64,000 nt of DNA from Guptibacillus hwajinpoensis (GTDB taxonomy: Bacteria; Bacillota; Bacilli; Bacillales; Bacillaceae_O): positions 1 through 64,000 of the forward strand of contig JAENYN010000012.1 of assembly GCA_016841765.1 (NCBI GenBank). The letters are read 5' to 3'. Every line of letters starts with the position of its first letter. Positions within the stretch are counted from its first letter, which is position 1. Positions 24,374 through 33,569 of this stretch are shown in pieces. The translations under genes and the position numbers were made by a program. Under the pieces are notes generated by a model. It saw only the letters and a list, made by a program, of their open reading frames with translations, was not told the DNA's origin and ran no database searches.

Positions 24374-25894
24374 TTATTTATAAGTCTCACCGCCTGCAGT
24401 GATCGGCCACCAGTGATGACCTTCCTGCTCAAGCAGCTTGTCGGCTGCAGCAGGTCCCATCGTGCCGGCTTTATAATTCGGAAAATCATTTGCTTTTTTC
24501 TGCTCCCAGGCGTCTGAAATCGGGTCGACGAGCTTCCAGGAAGTTGCAACTTCTTCCCAGTGGCTGAAGTTGGTTGCATCGCCCTTCATACAGTCAAGAA
24601 GGAGCCGTTCATAAGCTTCAGGAGTATTGAGCCCGTCGACACAATTGTTGCAGTATTCAAGCTTGACGGGATTCGTTTCGTCTGTCGGCCCTGACTTTTT
24701 CATATTCAGGTGGAGCGATACCCCTTCATCCGGCTGGATATTGATGACGAGCAGATTCGGCCGGCGTTTTTCCCCGCTGTTGCGGCTGTAGTATAAATCC
24801 ATCGGCACATCTTTGAACTGGACGATGATTTTAGAAGATTTCACGGCCAACCGTTTCCCTGTTCTTATATAAAAAGGCACTCCTGCCCAGCGGAAGTTAT
24901 CGATGTAAAACTTGCCGGCAACATACGTTTCCGTATTGGATTCGGGATCGACATTCGGGTCTTCCCGATAGCCCTTCACGTCTTCGCCTTCAATCTCACC
25001 GGCTCCGTACTGCCCCCGGACAAAATAGCGGTCGACTTCCGCTGGTGTGAATTGCCTCATCGCACGCAGCACTTTGACTTTTTCGGTGCGGATATCTTTC
25101 GGGTCAAGCCTGCTTGGCGGTTCCATCGCAAGCAGCGTCACCATTTGCATCATATGGTTTTGCATCATGTCTCGTAGTGCGCCGGATTTATCATAATACC
25201 GGGCGCGTTCACCGACGCCGACCGTTTCGCTTAATGTCACCTGGATATTGTCGATATAACGGCTGTTCCATAACGGTTCGAACAGGGCATTGGCGAATCG
25301 GATCACTTCAATATTCTGGACCATTTCCTTGCCGAGATAATGGTCAATCCGGTAAATTTCATTTTCGTCGAAGGTCTGCCGGATTTGGTCGTTGAGTGAC
25401 TGGGCCGATTCAAAATCATGCCCGAACGGTTTTTCAATGACAAGGCGCGTCCAGCCCCCCGTATTGGTTAGGCCTTCTGCTTTCAGGTTATGGGCGATGG
25501 TTCCGAAAAAGTCAGGCGCCATCGCCATGTAGAAGACTCGGTTACCCGGAACGTTGAATTCCTTATCAAGGTTTTCCAGTAAGGTATTCAGTTTTTTATA
25601 GGAAGAAGAATCCTGGACGTCAAACGGATGATAGTGAAAATGGCGGCTGAATTCCTCCATGCTTACTTCATCGTCCTTTGTTTCCACTACGTTTTCGACT
25701 GATTCAGAAACATGATCGCGGAAAAAGTCATTCGACCATTGGCGCCTTGCAACGCCGATAACGGCAAAGTCTTTAGAGAGTTCGCCTTTCCGGAATAAAC
25801 GGTAGATGGAGGGGAACAGTTTCCGCCGGGCCAGGTCCCCTGTAGCTCCAAATATAACAATTAAGGCTTTGGGTTGTTCTTGTGCAGATTTCAC
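24374..25894 (-). CDS. zwf: Glucose-6-phosphate 1-dehydrogenase
   Basis: 506 residues starting at GTG, with AGGTGAGG nine bases upstream. The coenzyme loop IFGATGDLARRKLFPSIYRL is at the N-terminus, and the active-site motif RIDHYLGKEMVQN, whose Asp-His-Tyr and Lys bind and oxidise glucose 6-phosphate, lies near residue 180. It makes 6-phosphoglucono-lactone and NADPH and so opens the oxidative pentose phosphate pathway; GndA, encoded at 19779, carries out a later step. Confidence 0.93.
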   Translation of the reverse strand: MKSAQEQPKALIVIFGATGDLARRKLFPSIYRLFRKGELSKDFAVIGVARRQWSNDFFRDHVSESVENVVETKDDEVSMEEFSRHFHYHPFDVQDSSSYKKLNTLLENLDKEFNVPGNRVFYMAMAPDFFGTIAHNLKAEGLTNTGGWTRLVIEKPFGHDFESAQSLNDQIRQTFDENEIYRIDHYLGKEMVQNIEVIRFANALFEPLWNSRYIDNIQVTLSETVGVGERARYYDKSGALRDMMQNHMMQMVTLLAMEPPSRLDPKDIRTEKVKVLRAMRQFTPAEVDRYFVRGQYGAGEIEGEDVKGYREDPNVDPESNTETYVAGKFYIDNFRWAGVPFYIRTGKRLAVKSSKIIVQFKDVPMDLYYSRNSGEKRRPNLLVINIQPDEGVSLHLNMKKSGPTDETNPVKLEYCNNCVDGLNTPEAYERLLLDCMKGDATNFSHWEEVATSWKLVDPISDAWEQKKANDFPNYKAGTMGPAAADKLLEQEGHHWWPITAGGETYK

Positions 25895-26221
25895 AGATAG
25901 ACCTCACCTTTCATTCTGGTTTGCAAATCATGGCTGCTGTATGTATCCAAATTCATAATTTTAGAGATTGAAAATCAGAAACGCAAATAAAAGGCGGCGG
26001 TGCCGCTTGAAATCATCGTATGGACCCATGTCAACTGCGTGTTAGTTTGTCCAATTCTACCTCACCTTACCATAAGAAGCATTTCTTTTCATGCGATGGG
26101 TTTATGGATTCCTGGGGAAGACGGCTGTGTCACGTTTCACTTCTTTTTTCGGCATAACAAGAGCTTAAGCTGTAGGGGCTGCAGTGAGAATCGGATCTGC
26201 CGGGAATCCGCAGGAGGGTTG
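25895..26221. other. Gap without a recognisable gene
   Basis: 327 bases between two minus-strand genes. They must hold the zwf promoter, but I see no convincing pair of promoter boxes, no repeat of the families described here, and no clear terminator for the AEC gene. Confidence 0.5.
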
Positions 26222-27154
26222 TCAGCTGCCATATAAGAGGGTGATTGTGTAAAAAAGCACAGGAATGGTCAATAGCGACAGGATAGTGGAGATCAGTACG
26301 CCAATGGATGCAAAGTCAACATCCCCGCCGTACCGCTGGGCATACATGGAAATTGTGGGCGCCGATGGCGTGGCGCTTGTAAGAACGGCAACCGCAAGCA
26401 AGAGATAAGAGGCAGTGACTGAAAAAGGCAGCAGCAGTAAGGGCAGGACAAGAAGTTTAAGAAGCACAGCCGTCCAGATGGAAGGATGGAATGCAAGCTT
26501 TCGAAGGGCATCAAGGTCCAAATTTGCAATTAAGCTTCCGATCAGTAGCATCGAAAAAGGAATTGTCGGCATCCCGAGCATTTCCAGCATTCCCGCAATC
26601 CGGTCCGGCAATGTGAATGGCAGCAGGTGAAGCACAAGGCCGATTACCGTGGCAATCACGCCGGCATTTACAAAAACGGTCCGCCATGCCGGCCGGCTGT
26701 CCTTGCGGCGGGCGACAATAAAAACACCATACGTCCAAATCAAAATTAAATACGGCAGGTTAAAAACGGCGCAGTACATGATTCCCTGTTCGCCAAAAAG
26801 TAAATAACAAACCGTATAGCCGATGAACCCCTGGTTTCCAAAAATGGTGATGCCCTGAAAAACGCCAGTTTGGGAATCTGACAGCGGCACCACTTTGGCC
26901 AGGAAAAACGCAGCGGCACAGGCGATGCCGAGTATAAAAACAGACAACATGACGAGCAGGCTGAACTCCTTCACATACGACGGGTGGAACGGCCGGTCCA
27001 TTGAATAGACAATCAAAGCCGGCAGCGTCAGATGGAGAATGACAGCTGTCAGAACGCCATCCGATTCCCTGCTCAACACCCCGCGCTTCTTAGCACCGTA
27101 ACCGACCACACCAATCCCATACACCATCATCAAATCAAACAGCAGCCCGCTCAT
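26222..27154 (-). CDS. AEC-family membrane transporter
   Basis: 310 residues from the ATG at 27154, behind GGAGGGG; a longer in-frame ORF reaches back through a palindromic repeat and is not the gene. About ten membrane helices form two inverted five-helix halves, the pattern of auxin-efflux-carrier family proteins, with GIGVVGYGAKKRGVLSRESD near the N-terminus. Bacterial members export malate, malonate or amino acids. The gene stands alone, so the substrate cannot be inferred. Confidence 0.8.
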   Translation of the reverse strand: MSGLLFDLMMVYGIGVVGYGAKKRGVLSRESDGVLTAVILHLTLPALIVYSMDRPFHPSYVKEFSLLVMLSVFILGIACAAAFFLAKVVPLSDSQTGVFQGITIFGNQGFIGYTVCYLLFGEQGIMYCAVFNLPYLILIWTYGVFIVARRKDSRPAWRTVFVNAGVIATVIGLVLHLLPFTLPDRIAGMLEMLGMPTIPFSMLLIGSLIANLDLDALRKLAFHPSIWTAVLLKLLVLPLLLLPFSVTASYLLLAVAVLTSATPSAPTISMYAQRYGGDVDFASIGVLISTILSLLTIPVLFYTITLLYGS

Positions 27155-27233
27155 ACACTCACCCCTCCGCTTCACACTATGAAAAAGCGGCGCTGAAAGT
27201 GAATCATGGAAGTGAATTTGGAATGGAATGCGT

Positions 27234-27275
27234 TGCCTGGCAATTGCCTGGGAAGTCCCAGGCAATTGCCAGGCA
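27234..27275. repeat. Palindromic element, copy 2
   Basis: Two 20-base arms, beginning TGCCTGGCAATTGCC and ending TGGGA, face each other around AG. It lies upstream of the AEC gene and keeps the core shared with the other five copies. Confidence 0.85.
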
Positions 27276-27377
27276 TTATTTGCAACTAGCTCATACATGA
27301 CTCCTTATCAATAGCGGTAAACTACATGACAGGCAAAGTAAAATGCACGGCAGAATGCAGGAGACAGGAGGAGATGG

Positions 27378-28352
27378 ATGGTGGATTTTTCCAGGCCGAG
27401 GGTTGTGGTGAGTAAGTGTCTTGAGTTTGAAGCATGCCGGTATAACGGTGATGTCATAAGGGATGAGACGGTACAGCGCCTTGTGCCGTTTGTTGAATTT
27501 GTGCCGGTTTGTCCCGAGGTGGAAATCGGGCTCGGCACACCGCGGGAAACAATCCGCATTGTGTCAGGAAGTGATGGGAAGAAGATGCTTGTCCAGCCGC
27601 GGGAAGCGGTTGATTTATCCGGGAAGATGCTCGCATTCGCAGATCAGTTCCTTGGGACAGTCGGAGAAGTGGACGGATTTATTCTGAAATCGCGTTCGCC
27701 AAGCTGCGGTGTGAAAGATGTAAAAGTATACAGCGGTATCGAAAAAGCACCGGTAAAAGAAAAAGGGAGCGGCTTTTTCGGTGCAAAAGTGCTGGAGAAG
27801 TTCCCTGGAGCGGCAATCGAGGAGGAAGGGCGGCTCCGTAATTTCACGCTCCGCCATACCTTTTTGACCCGGCTGTTCGTTCTCGCTGAATTCCGTTCCA
27901 TTCGAAACAGGGGGAAACTGGAGGAACTGGCGGAGTTTCATTCCAGGCATAAGTATCTGTTCATGGCGTATAGCCAGCCGAAATTCAAGAAACTCAGCAA
28001 AATTGCAGCCGCCGGCGATCACACCGATCCGCACGTTTCATACAGTCTATACGAGGAACTCCTCATTCCGATGTTCCGCCGTACTGCCCGATACGACTCT
28101 AACATCAATGTTTGCCGGCAAATGATGGAGTCCTTTGAAGGTCAATTATCAAAGGGCGAAAAACAGCACTTGCTTGAGCTTCTCGGCAAATATAAAGAAA
28201 AGAAGGTGCCGCTTGCCAGTATTTTAAGCGTCCTGACATCATGGTCAATCCGGTTTGAGGATGAGCATTTGCTGAAACAAAGCTATTTTGAGCCCTATCC
28301 CGGCGAATTGATGGAAATCACCGACTCCGGAAAAGGAAGGGACTACAGTTGA
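27378..28352 (+). CDS. DUF523-DUF1722 fusion protein (YbgA-like)
   Basis: 324 residues. The N-terminal 150 are DUF523: VVVSKCLEFEACRYNG, FVPVCPEVEIGLGTPRE and ILKSRSPSCGV bring together several cysteines. The C-terminal 130 are DUF1722 (FHSRHKYLFMAYSQPKFKKL...). Both domains occur fused in many bacteria, often near photolyases and DNA-damage genes; one gene with both is the common form. The function is not firmly known. AGGAGG sits six bases before the ATG. Its end overlaps the end of the convergent membrane-protein gene by ten bases. Confidence 0.85.
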   Translation: MVDFSRPRVVVSKCLEFEACRYNGDVIRDETVQRLVPFVEFVPVCPEVEIGLGTPRETIRIVSGSDGKKMLVQPREAVDLSGKMLAFADQFLGTVGEVDGFILKSRSPSCGVKDVKVYSGIEKAPVKEKGSGFFGAKVLEKFPGAAIEEEGRLRNFTLRHTFLTRLFVLAEFRSIRNRGKLEELAEFHSRHKYLFMAYSQPKFKKLSKIAAAGDHTDPHVSYSLYEELLIPMFRRTARYDSNINVCRQMMESFEGQLSKGEKQHLLELLGKYKEKKVPLASILSVLTSWSIRFEDEHLLKQSYFEPYPGELMEITDSGKGRDYS

Positions 28353-28783
28353 TTGGAAGAGGTGTCTCTGAAACGGCGGGGCAAGAACAGAGCGAGAGCC
28401 GCACCATAAAAGAAATGCCCTCCGATCCACCAAAAAAAAGCCTGTCCGTCAGAAAGTGCAGGAGTGCGGGCTGATAAAACAGTTGTCGGATAGAGGATGA
28501 TTCCAATAAAAATCGAGCCAAGCAGCAGGCCTGCCGCCTGTACGGATTTTTGCGGTGAGAGCAATGGGGCCGTTTTCAGCAGGAAAACGGCCAGCGGAAT
28601 CGATACAGTAAGATGCAAAAGGAACTCCTCGGTTTCAGAAAGCGGAATATCTTTTAAAAACGGGATATAGTCAACATTTAATAATAAAAGGAAAACTTTT
28701 TTCCCGGTCACGGCCTGGATCCATTTAAAGAAAAAACCAAGAATAAGTCCTGAAATCAGCCCGGCTCCGATCAATCTTCCCAT
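28343..28783 (-). CDS. Small membrane protein of unknown function
   Basis: 146 residues with four predicted membrane helices (about residues 4-22, 50-72, 82-103 and 116-136) and a short basic tail (PRRFRDTSSNQL). I recognise no family; a sequence with GLISGLILGFFFKWI and a C-terminal GGHFFYGAALALF recalls YagU-like inner-membrane proteins, but only loosely. It diverges from the marR gene across a 103-base region that holds two matching operators, so it is probably regulated by that MarR protein and may export or handle its ligand. Confidence 0.6.
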   Translation of the reverse strand: MGRLIGAGLISGLILGFFFKWIQAVTGKKVFLLLLNVDYIPFLKDIPLSETEEFLLHLTVSIPLAVFLLKTAPLLSPQKSVQAAGLLLGSIFIGIILYPTTVLSARTPALSDGQAFFWWIGGHFFYGAALALFLPRRFRDTSSNQL

Positions 28784-28808
28784 GAAGCAGCCTCCCTCCA
28801 GGCAAAAA

Positions 28809-28857
28809 TAGTTGTCTATACAACTAATTATCCCTTATAATGGTTGTGTCCGCAACT
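28809..28857 (+). promoter_or_regulatory. marR promoter with two matching operators
   Basis: TTGTCT (28812-28817) and TATAAT (28836-28841), 18 bases apart, form a good promoter for marR. TAGTTGTCTATACAACTA (28809-28826) is a perfect palindrome over the -35, and GTTGTGTCCGCAAC (28843-28856) has the same GTTG-N6-CAAC frame just past the -10. Their centres are 32 bases apart, three helical turns. Confidence 0.75.
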
Positions 28858-28886
28858 TTTGCAAATGAAGAATGAGGTGAACGGGC

Positions 28887-29339
28887 TTGAGTGTGACAAA
28901 TGAACCACTTGGCAAATGGATTTCCCTGCTGCATAGATACGGCCAGCGGTACATTCATAACGAACTGAATGAACATAATATTGGCACAGGACAGTTGTTA
29001 TTTTTAACGGAACTATATAAAGGGGATGGCGTCCTGCAGGATCAGCTCGCCAGAACAGTCGGCACAGATAAAGGGACGGCTGCGCGGGCGATTAAAAAAT
29101 TGGAGGAAGCAGGCTATGTAATCCGGGAAACGTGTTCGGGCGACCGGCGCTCAAATAAAGTCTTTTTAACCAAAAAGGCGAAAGACATCGAAGGTAAACT
29201 GAATTCAGTGCTGGCCAATTGGACTGGGGTGCTCGGCGACGGGATGACAGCAGAAGAACAGCTGCACGCCATATTTGCTTTCGAAAAAATGGCTGATAAT
29301 GCAGTGAAGTTCATTGAAACCTCCCGAAGCGGCAAATGA
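28887..29339 (+). CDS. MarR-family transcriptional regulator
   Basis: 150 residues from a TTG at 28887, eight bases after GAGGTGA. The winged helix is clear: LQDQLARTVGTDKGTAARAI as the recognition helices, then GYVIRETCSGDRRSNKVFLT as the wing with the conserved D-R-R. MarR dimers repress their own and adjacent genes until a small ligand binds. The paired operators at 28809-28857 and the divergent membrane-protein gene suggest autorepression together with control of that gene. Confidence 0.85.
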   Translation: MSVTNEPLGKWISLLHRYGQRYIHNELNEHNIGTGQLLFLTELYKGDGVLQDQLARTVGTDKGTAARAIKKLEEAGYVIRETCSGDRRSNKVFLTKKAKDIEGKLNSVLANWTGVLGDGMTAEEQLHAIFAFEKMADNAVKFIETSRSGK

Positions 29340-29584
29340 ATTCCTCCCACCTACAGGAAGGTTGTTCCAGTTCACGAAAGAATAGGCAAAAGGGTTATTA
29401 ATCCATAATAGTCCTGAAAAGATTCATATACTAAGAATGGAGGGATTGCTGTTTTACAACAGAGTTTTAAGGGTAACGAAACTAAATCAATACTGGACTC
29501 TTGTAGCAGGCAGCGTTATTCTTGCCAGTTTTCGGGAAATGACTTATTCTGAACAGAAAATTGATACAACAGGTGTGAGGCCAA

Positions 29585-30553
29585 ATGAAAAACAAACGTG
29601 CAATTGCTGCTTTTTTATTCGTATTCATTATTGCACTTATCATGATTTTATTCTGGTATACAGAAAAGCAGCAAACCAATAATGCTGAACCCGCTACCAC
29701 GATTCCAAGCGAAGAAAAAAGGGAAGAAAAAGAGGATCCGGCCGGGGATGTAACAGAGGAAGTCCAGGAATCCGCAGAGGGAAGTGATGAAGTGGCGGAC
29801 TTCGAAAAGGACACGATAAAAGAAGCGGTCACGAACGTTGTGGAAGATACGATTGATGTCTTTGTGGAAGAAGACCTTCATATCACCGCTGTCGGCGATT
29901 CGTTGACACAGGGCGTCGGCGACCAGGAGAAAGACGGAGGATACCTGGGTGACCTGGAAAAGGAAGTTAAATCAATGCGGGGAATCGAACGTGTTGAAAT
30001 TTCAAACTACGGTGTCCGCGGCAACAGGACAGACCAGCTGGTCAAACGCCTTGATCAGAAACAAGTCATCAAATCGCTGAAGGATTCGGACATTATCATC
30101 GTCACAATCGGTGCGAACGATATTATGAAAGTGGTCAAATCAAACTTCACCAATCTGGAAATGGAGCCGTTCACCCAGGCACAGGCTCAATATGAAGAAA
30201 GATTGGATACGGTTTTTGCAAAAATCCGCAAACAAAACCCTGATGCACCCATTTATTTGCTGGGAATGTACAATCCGTTTTTCAAATGGTTCGCCCATAT
30301 TGAAGAATTGGATAAAATCCTTGAAAATTGGAATATCAGCAGCCAGGTTGTCGTCAAGCGCTACGACAATGTGACATACGTTCCGACAGATGACTTGTTC
30401 CGCAATCAAAAAGAAGACCTGCTGGCAGAAGATAACTTCCACCCTAACTCGGAAGGTTACAAATTAATTGCCGACAGGGTGTATGAAGAGATTTCTCCTG
30501 CCATAGCGAGACAACAGCGGAATATGCTGGCCGGAGAGGCGGAACGAAATTAA
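29585..30553 (+). CDS. ypmR: SGNH/GDSL-type hydrolase, YpmR-like
   Basis: 322 residues. One N-terminal helix (residues 6-24) anchors the protein, an acidic linker of some 70 residues follows, and the SGNH domain begins near residue 98: block I GDSLTQG (Ser106), block III IGANDI near residue 180 and block V DNFHPNSEG near residue 290. The catalytic domain lies outside the membrane and probably acts on a lipid or acylated envelope polymer. The next gene, ypmS-like, starts 20 bases later, the same pair as in B. subtilis. Confidence 0.85.
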   Translation: MKNKRAIAAFLFVFIIALIMILFWYTEKQQTNNAEPATTIPSEEKREEKEDPAGDVTEEVQESAEGSDEVADFEKDTIKEAVTNVVEDTIDVFVEEDLHITAVGDSLTQGVGDQEKDGGYLGDLEKEVKSMRGIERVEISNYGVRGNRTDQLVKRLDQKQVIKSLKDSDIIIVTIGANDIMKVVKSNFTNLEMEPFTQAQAQYEERLDTVFAKIRKQNPDAPIYLLGMYNPFFKWFAHIEELDKILENWNISSQVVVKRYDNVTYVPTDDLFRNQKEDLLAEDNFHPNSEGYKLIADRVYEEISPAIARQQRNMLAGEAERN

Positions 30554-30573
30554 AAAATAGGGGATCGAGTAAT

Positions 30574-31188
30574 ATGTGGAAATATTTATTTATCGGTTTG
30601 TTGGCTATTAATATTATCATCATTCTCTGGATGTTTGTCATGGTCGGCAGCCCGTCCCAGAATGAATATCCTGCCCGGAAAGCACCGGGTGATGAGACCG
30701 AGTTCACCATCATATCGACAAAAGAGGATTTGAACAGGCTTATGAATGACTATATTGCCGATATGTCCAAAAATGATCAAATCGATTATGCCGTGTCACT
30801 CCAGGATGACGTTGAACTGAAAGGTTCCATCATGGCTTTCGGCAATCCGGTGAGCCTGACGATGAATTTCGAACCGGTAGTCCAGAAAAACGGCGATCTA
30901 TTGCTCGAACAAAAATCAATCAAACTCGGGCGCCTGTCACTTCCGAGCCGGAAGGTCCTGGATTACCTCCGCGATAACTACAAGCTGCCGGAATGGGTGG
31001 TCGTCAATCCAAAACAGGAAAATGTGTATGTCGCCCTGACGGAAATGAAAACAAAAAGCAATTTCCGGGTGAAAGTCCAAAACTTTGACCTGGAAGATAA
31101 CCGGCTCGCATTTAAAATCACCGTGCCGACAAAAACATTCGACCGGTTTGCGAACAAATCCTATTCAAGTATCAAGGCTCTCCAGTAA
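30574..31188 (+). CDS. ypmS: YpmS-like DUF2140 membrane protein
   Basis: 204 residues. A single N-terminal helix (residues 1-21) is followed by a beta-rich extracytoplasmic domain with VSLQDDVELKGSIMAFGNPV and LRDNYKLPEWVVVNPKQENV, as in the DUF2140 family. YpmS and YpmR are paired in Bacillus; their joint role at the cell envelope is not known. The stop codon lies in the loop of a terminator hairpin. Confidence 0.82.
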   Translation: MWKYLFIGLLAINIIIILWMFVMVGSPSQNEYPARKAPGDETEFTIISTKEDLNRLMNDYIADMSKNDQIDYAVSLQDDVELKGSIMAFGNPVSLTMNFEPVVQKNGDLLLEQKSIKLGRLSLPSRKVLDYLRDNYKLPEWVVVNPKQENVYVALTEMKTKSNFRVKVQNFDLEDNRLAFKITVPTKTFDRFANKSYSSIKALQ

Positions 31189-31211
31189 CTGCTGGAGGGT
31201 TTTGTTTTTTT
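31180..31211 (+). terminator. Terminator of ypmRS
   Basis: CTCCAG pairs with CTGGAG around the ypmS stop codon, followed by GGTTTTGTTTTTTT. Confidence 0.7.
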
Positions 31212-31417
31212 GGAGACGTGCTCGTCGTAGTTGAAACTCGTAGTGGTACAGTTGCGGGCAGCGGTGTGGAAGCAGGCGTAAAAATGAAAGGTTTGGTGAA
31301 AAAGTGTCCAGCCGGCATGACCAGGCCGGATAGCTGTATATGACACCCGCTTTTTTACCGTGGAGCACGGTTATGCGACAAGGGCATGTTCACTTCGGGA
31401 AACGCAGCTCTTGAAGC

Positions 31418-31680
31418 GGCGTGAAAGCCAGACCGAATGGCGTGATTCAGTTGCGGTATGGCGTGAAAATCAGCGTTAGGCGCGAAACGTGCGCCCCCAG
31501 GCATGAAACGGATCAAATATGGCGTGAAAAAGTGCACAATCGGCGTGAAAACGCCGGGTTTTAGCGTGAAACACGATACCCAGTTGCGGCTAAAATATCT
31601 TTCCGTATGAAAAGCAACTGTTCCCACATGAAAAATAGCCCATCCCGCGTGAAAACCTGTTCATTCGGCTTGAAAAACAA
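31418..31680 (+). repeat. 21-bp-phased GGCGTGAAA array B
   Basis: Units begin at 31418, 31439, 31460, 31479, 31500, 31521, 31542, 31563, 31604, 31625, 31646 and 31667 with GGCGTGAAA or variants (GGCGCGAAA, GGCATGAAA, AGCGTGAAA, CGCGTGAAA, GGCTTGAAA). The spacing series 21, 21, 19, 21, 21, 21, 21, 41, 21, 21 is the same as in array A; the unit between 31563 and 31604 has decayed. It lies in the 893-base gap between ypmS and the MBOAT gene. Confidence 0.85.
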
Positions 31681-31689
31681 GTTCATATT

Positions 31690-32060
31690 TACCGAAAAGG
31701 CTGCTGAAAAACAATAGACTCCGGTCTAACCCAAAAAACGCGACCGATAACTAACAAATACAGCACTTATTTATAGTTCAACCCGCCCTCCACCAATGAT
31801 GTGCTTTTAATCAATCCGCTCATTCCTCACCAGCAACAGATCTTCCCCCCGCAGAAATCCCGCTTTGGACCAGCCGTCCCAAACATCCAGCCACATACCG
31901 GGTCACCCGCCAATAAACAGCCCCGTCCACATAATTTTCCGAATAATTACAATTTTTACAGATGGGATACAAACACCTTAAAGAAGTTTAAATGCCCCCT
32001 CAAGGCGGTACATATTAGAGAACTAATGTTTAAGATATATGGATAAGTATAAATCTCCTG
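31690..32060. other. Gap without a recognisable gene
   Basis: Low-complexity, A- and C-rich DNA between array B and the MBOAT gene. An 81-codon reading frame at 31801-32046 has no ribosome binding site and no protein-like pattern. The MBOAT promoter must lie near the right end. Confidence 0.4.
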
Positions 32061-32081
32061 AAGAAGGAGGAGGTATGCTGT

Positions 32082-33551
32082 ATGCTGTTTAACTCGTTTG
32101 GATTCATTTTTCTGTTTCTGCCATTAACGTTAATTATTTATTATACGCTGACCCGTTTCAGGGCATTTCATCTTGCAAAACTGACACTGATTGTGGCGTC
32201 GCTGTTCTTTTATGGATACTGGAATCCGAAGTATTTGCTGCTGATCGGGTTTAGCATTGTGTTCAACTATGCGTTTAGTAAATGGCTGGGCAAGAAGCCT
32301 TCGAAATGGAGTCTCGGCATCGGGGTGGCAGTGAACCTCGCGCTGCTCGGTTATTATAAATATGCCGATTTCTTCCTGGAAAATGTAAATGCGGTATTCG
32401 ACACGAATGTGCCGCTGCTGCAAGTGGTGCTGCCGCTCGCGATTTCGTTTTTCACTTTCCAGCAGATCGGCTTCCTGGTTGATTCGTATCACGGGGATAC
32501 AAAGGATTATAACTTTTTCAACTATACGCTGTTTGTCGTTTTCTTCCCGCAGCTGATTGCCGGGCCGATTGTCCACCATACGGATGTCATCCCGCAATTC
32601 CAGAAGGAAAAAACGTTTCAGCTGAACCACCGCAATGTCTCACTCGGTGTGCTGATTTTTTCACTCGGCCTGTTTAAAAAAGTTGTGATCGCTGACTCAC
32701 TTGCTTTGTGGGCCACACCCGCGTTTGACCAGGCGTCTTCCCTGACGATGCTGGAAGCATGGGGAGCGGCGCTGGCATATACGTTCCAGCTTTACTTCGA
32801 CTTTTCCGGTTATTCGGAAATGGCACTCGGTCTCGGGCTGTTTTTCAATATTAAGCTGCCGGTCAACTTCATGTCGCCGTATAAAGCCAACAGCATCAGC
32901 GAATTCTGGCGGACCTGGCATATGACGCTTTCCCGGTTCCTGCGGGATTACTTGTATATTGCGCTCGGCGGCAACAGGAAAGGGAAAACCCGCAAATACA
33001 TCAACCTGTTTTTGACGATGTTCCTTGGCGGAATCTGGCACGGCGCCGGCTGGACCTTTGTCATCTGGGGTGCGATGCATGGGATGTATAACGTCATCAA
33101 CCATGCATACCGGGAAATGAAGAAGAAGCTGTTCCCGATTCCGGCTGGGAAAGCGGAAACCGCTGCCGCCCAGGAAGTTCCGGAAACGTGGTGGACGTCG
33201 ATCCGTAAAGGGCTGGCTGTTTTGCCGTATCGCCTGATCACCTTCCTTTCTGTTGTCGTTGCCTGGGTCTTTTTCCGGGCGCTGACAGTTGAAGATGCTT
33301 TTAAAGTCCTTAAGGGAATGGCCGGAATGAACGGCATTGAATACGGAAAACTTGATTACTTGCCTGGCGGTAACAATGAACTGCTTATCTTAGGGGCGCT
33401 GTTCATTTTTGTAAGCGTGGCGCCGAATACGATTGAATTCGCAGAAAAAATGAAACCGACCGCAAAATGGGCAGTTTTCATCGCCGTCATTTTAGTAACG
33501 GCACTGCTGTTCATCAATCGTGAAGCCGAGTTCTTATACTTCCAGTTTTAA
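32082..33551 (+). CDS. MBOAT-family O-acyltransferase (AlgI-like)
   Basis: 489 residues with about eleven membrane helices. The MBOAT core is clear: FFPQLIAGPIVHHTDVIPQF near residue 155, YFDFSGYSEMALGLGLFFNI near residue 240, and LGGIWHGAGWTFVIWGAMHG with His320 and His333, the expected catalytic His and its partner. Such proteins bring acetyl groups across the membrane for polysaccharide O-acetylation. GGAGGAGG precedes the ATG. The SGNH-like gene follows after 18 bases, giving the usual two-part acetylation machine; the polysaccharide acted on is unknown. Confidence 0.87.
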   Translation: MLFNSFGFIFLFLPLTLIIYYTLTRFRAFHLAKLTLIVASLFFYGYWNPKYLLLIGFSIVFNYAFSKWLGKKPSKWSLGIGVAVNLALLGYYKYADFFLENVNAVFDTNVPLLQVVLPLAISFFTFQQIGFLVDSYHGDTKDYNFFNYTLFVVFFPQLIAGPIVHHTDVIPQFQKEKTFQLNHRNVSLGVLIFSLGLFKKVVIADSLALWATPAFDQASSLTMLEAWGAALAYTFQLYFDFSGYSEMALGLGLFFNIKLPVNFMSPYKANSISEFWRTWHMTLSRFLRDYLYIALGGNRKGKTRKYINLFLTMFLGGIWHGAGWTFVIWGAMHGMYNVINHAYREMKKKLFPIPAGKAETAAAQEVPETWWTSIRKGLAVLPYRLITFLSVVVAWVFFRALTVEDAFKVLKGMAGMNGIEYGKLDYLPGGNNELLILGALFIFVSVAPNTIEFAEKMKPTAKWAVFIAVILVTALLFINREAEFLYFQF

Positions 33552-33569
33552 AATGGAGAGGGATGCGTT

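Noticed and set aside
27155..27298. N-terminal extension of the AEC transporter
   Set aside because: The extra 48 codons run through the palindromic element, and a good binding site precedes the internal ATG at 27154.
29437..29682. An 81-codon ORF before ypmR
   Set aside because: It overlaps the well-supported ypmR start, has an unconvincing start site and no domain.
31801..32046. An 81-codon Pro/Asn-rich ORF upstream of the MBOAT gene
   Set aside because: No ribosome binding site and biased low-complexity composition.
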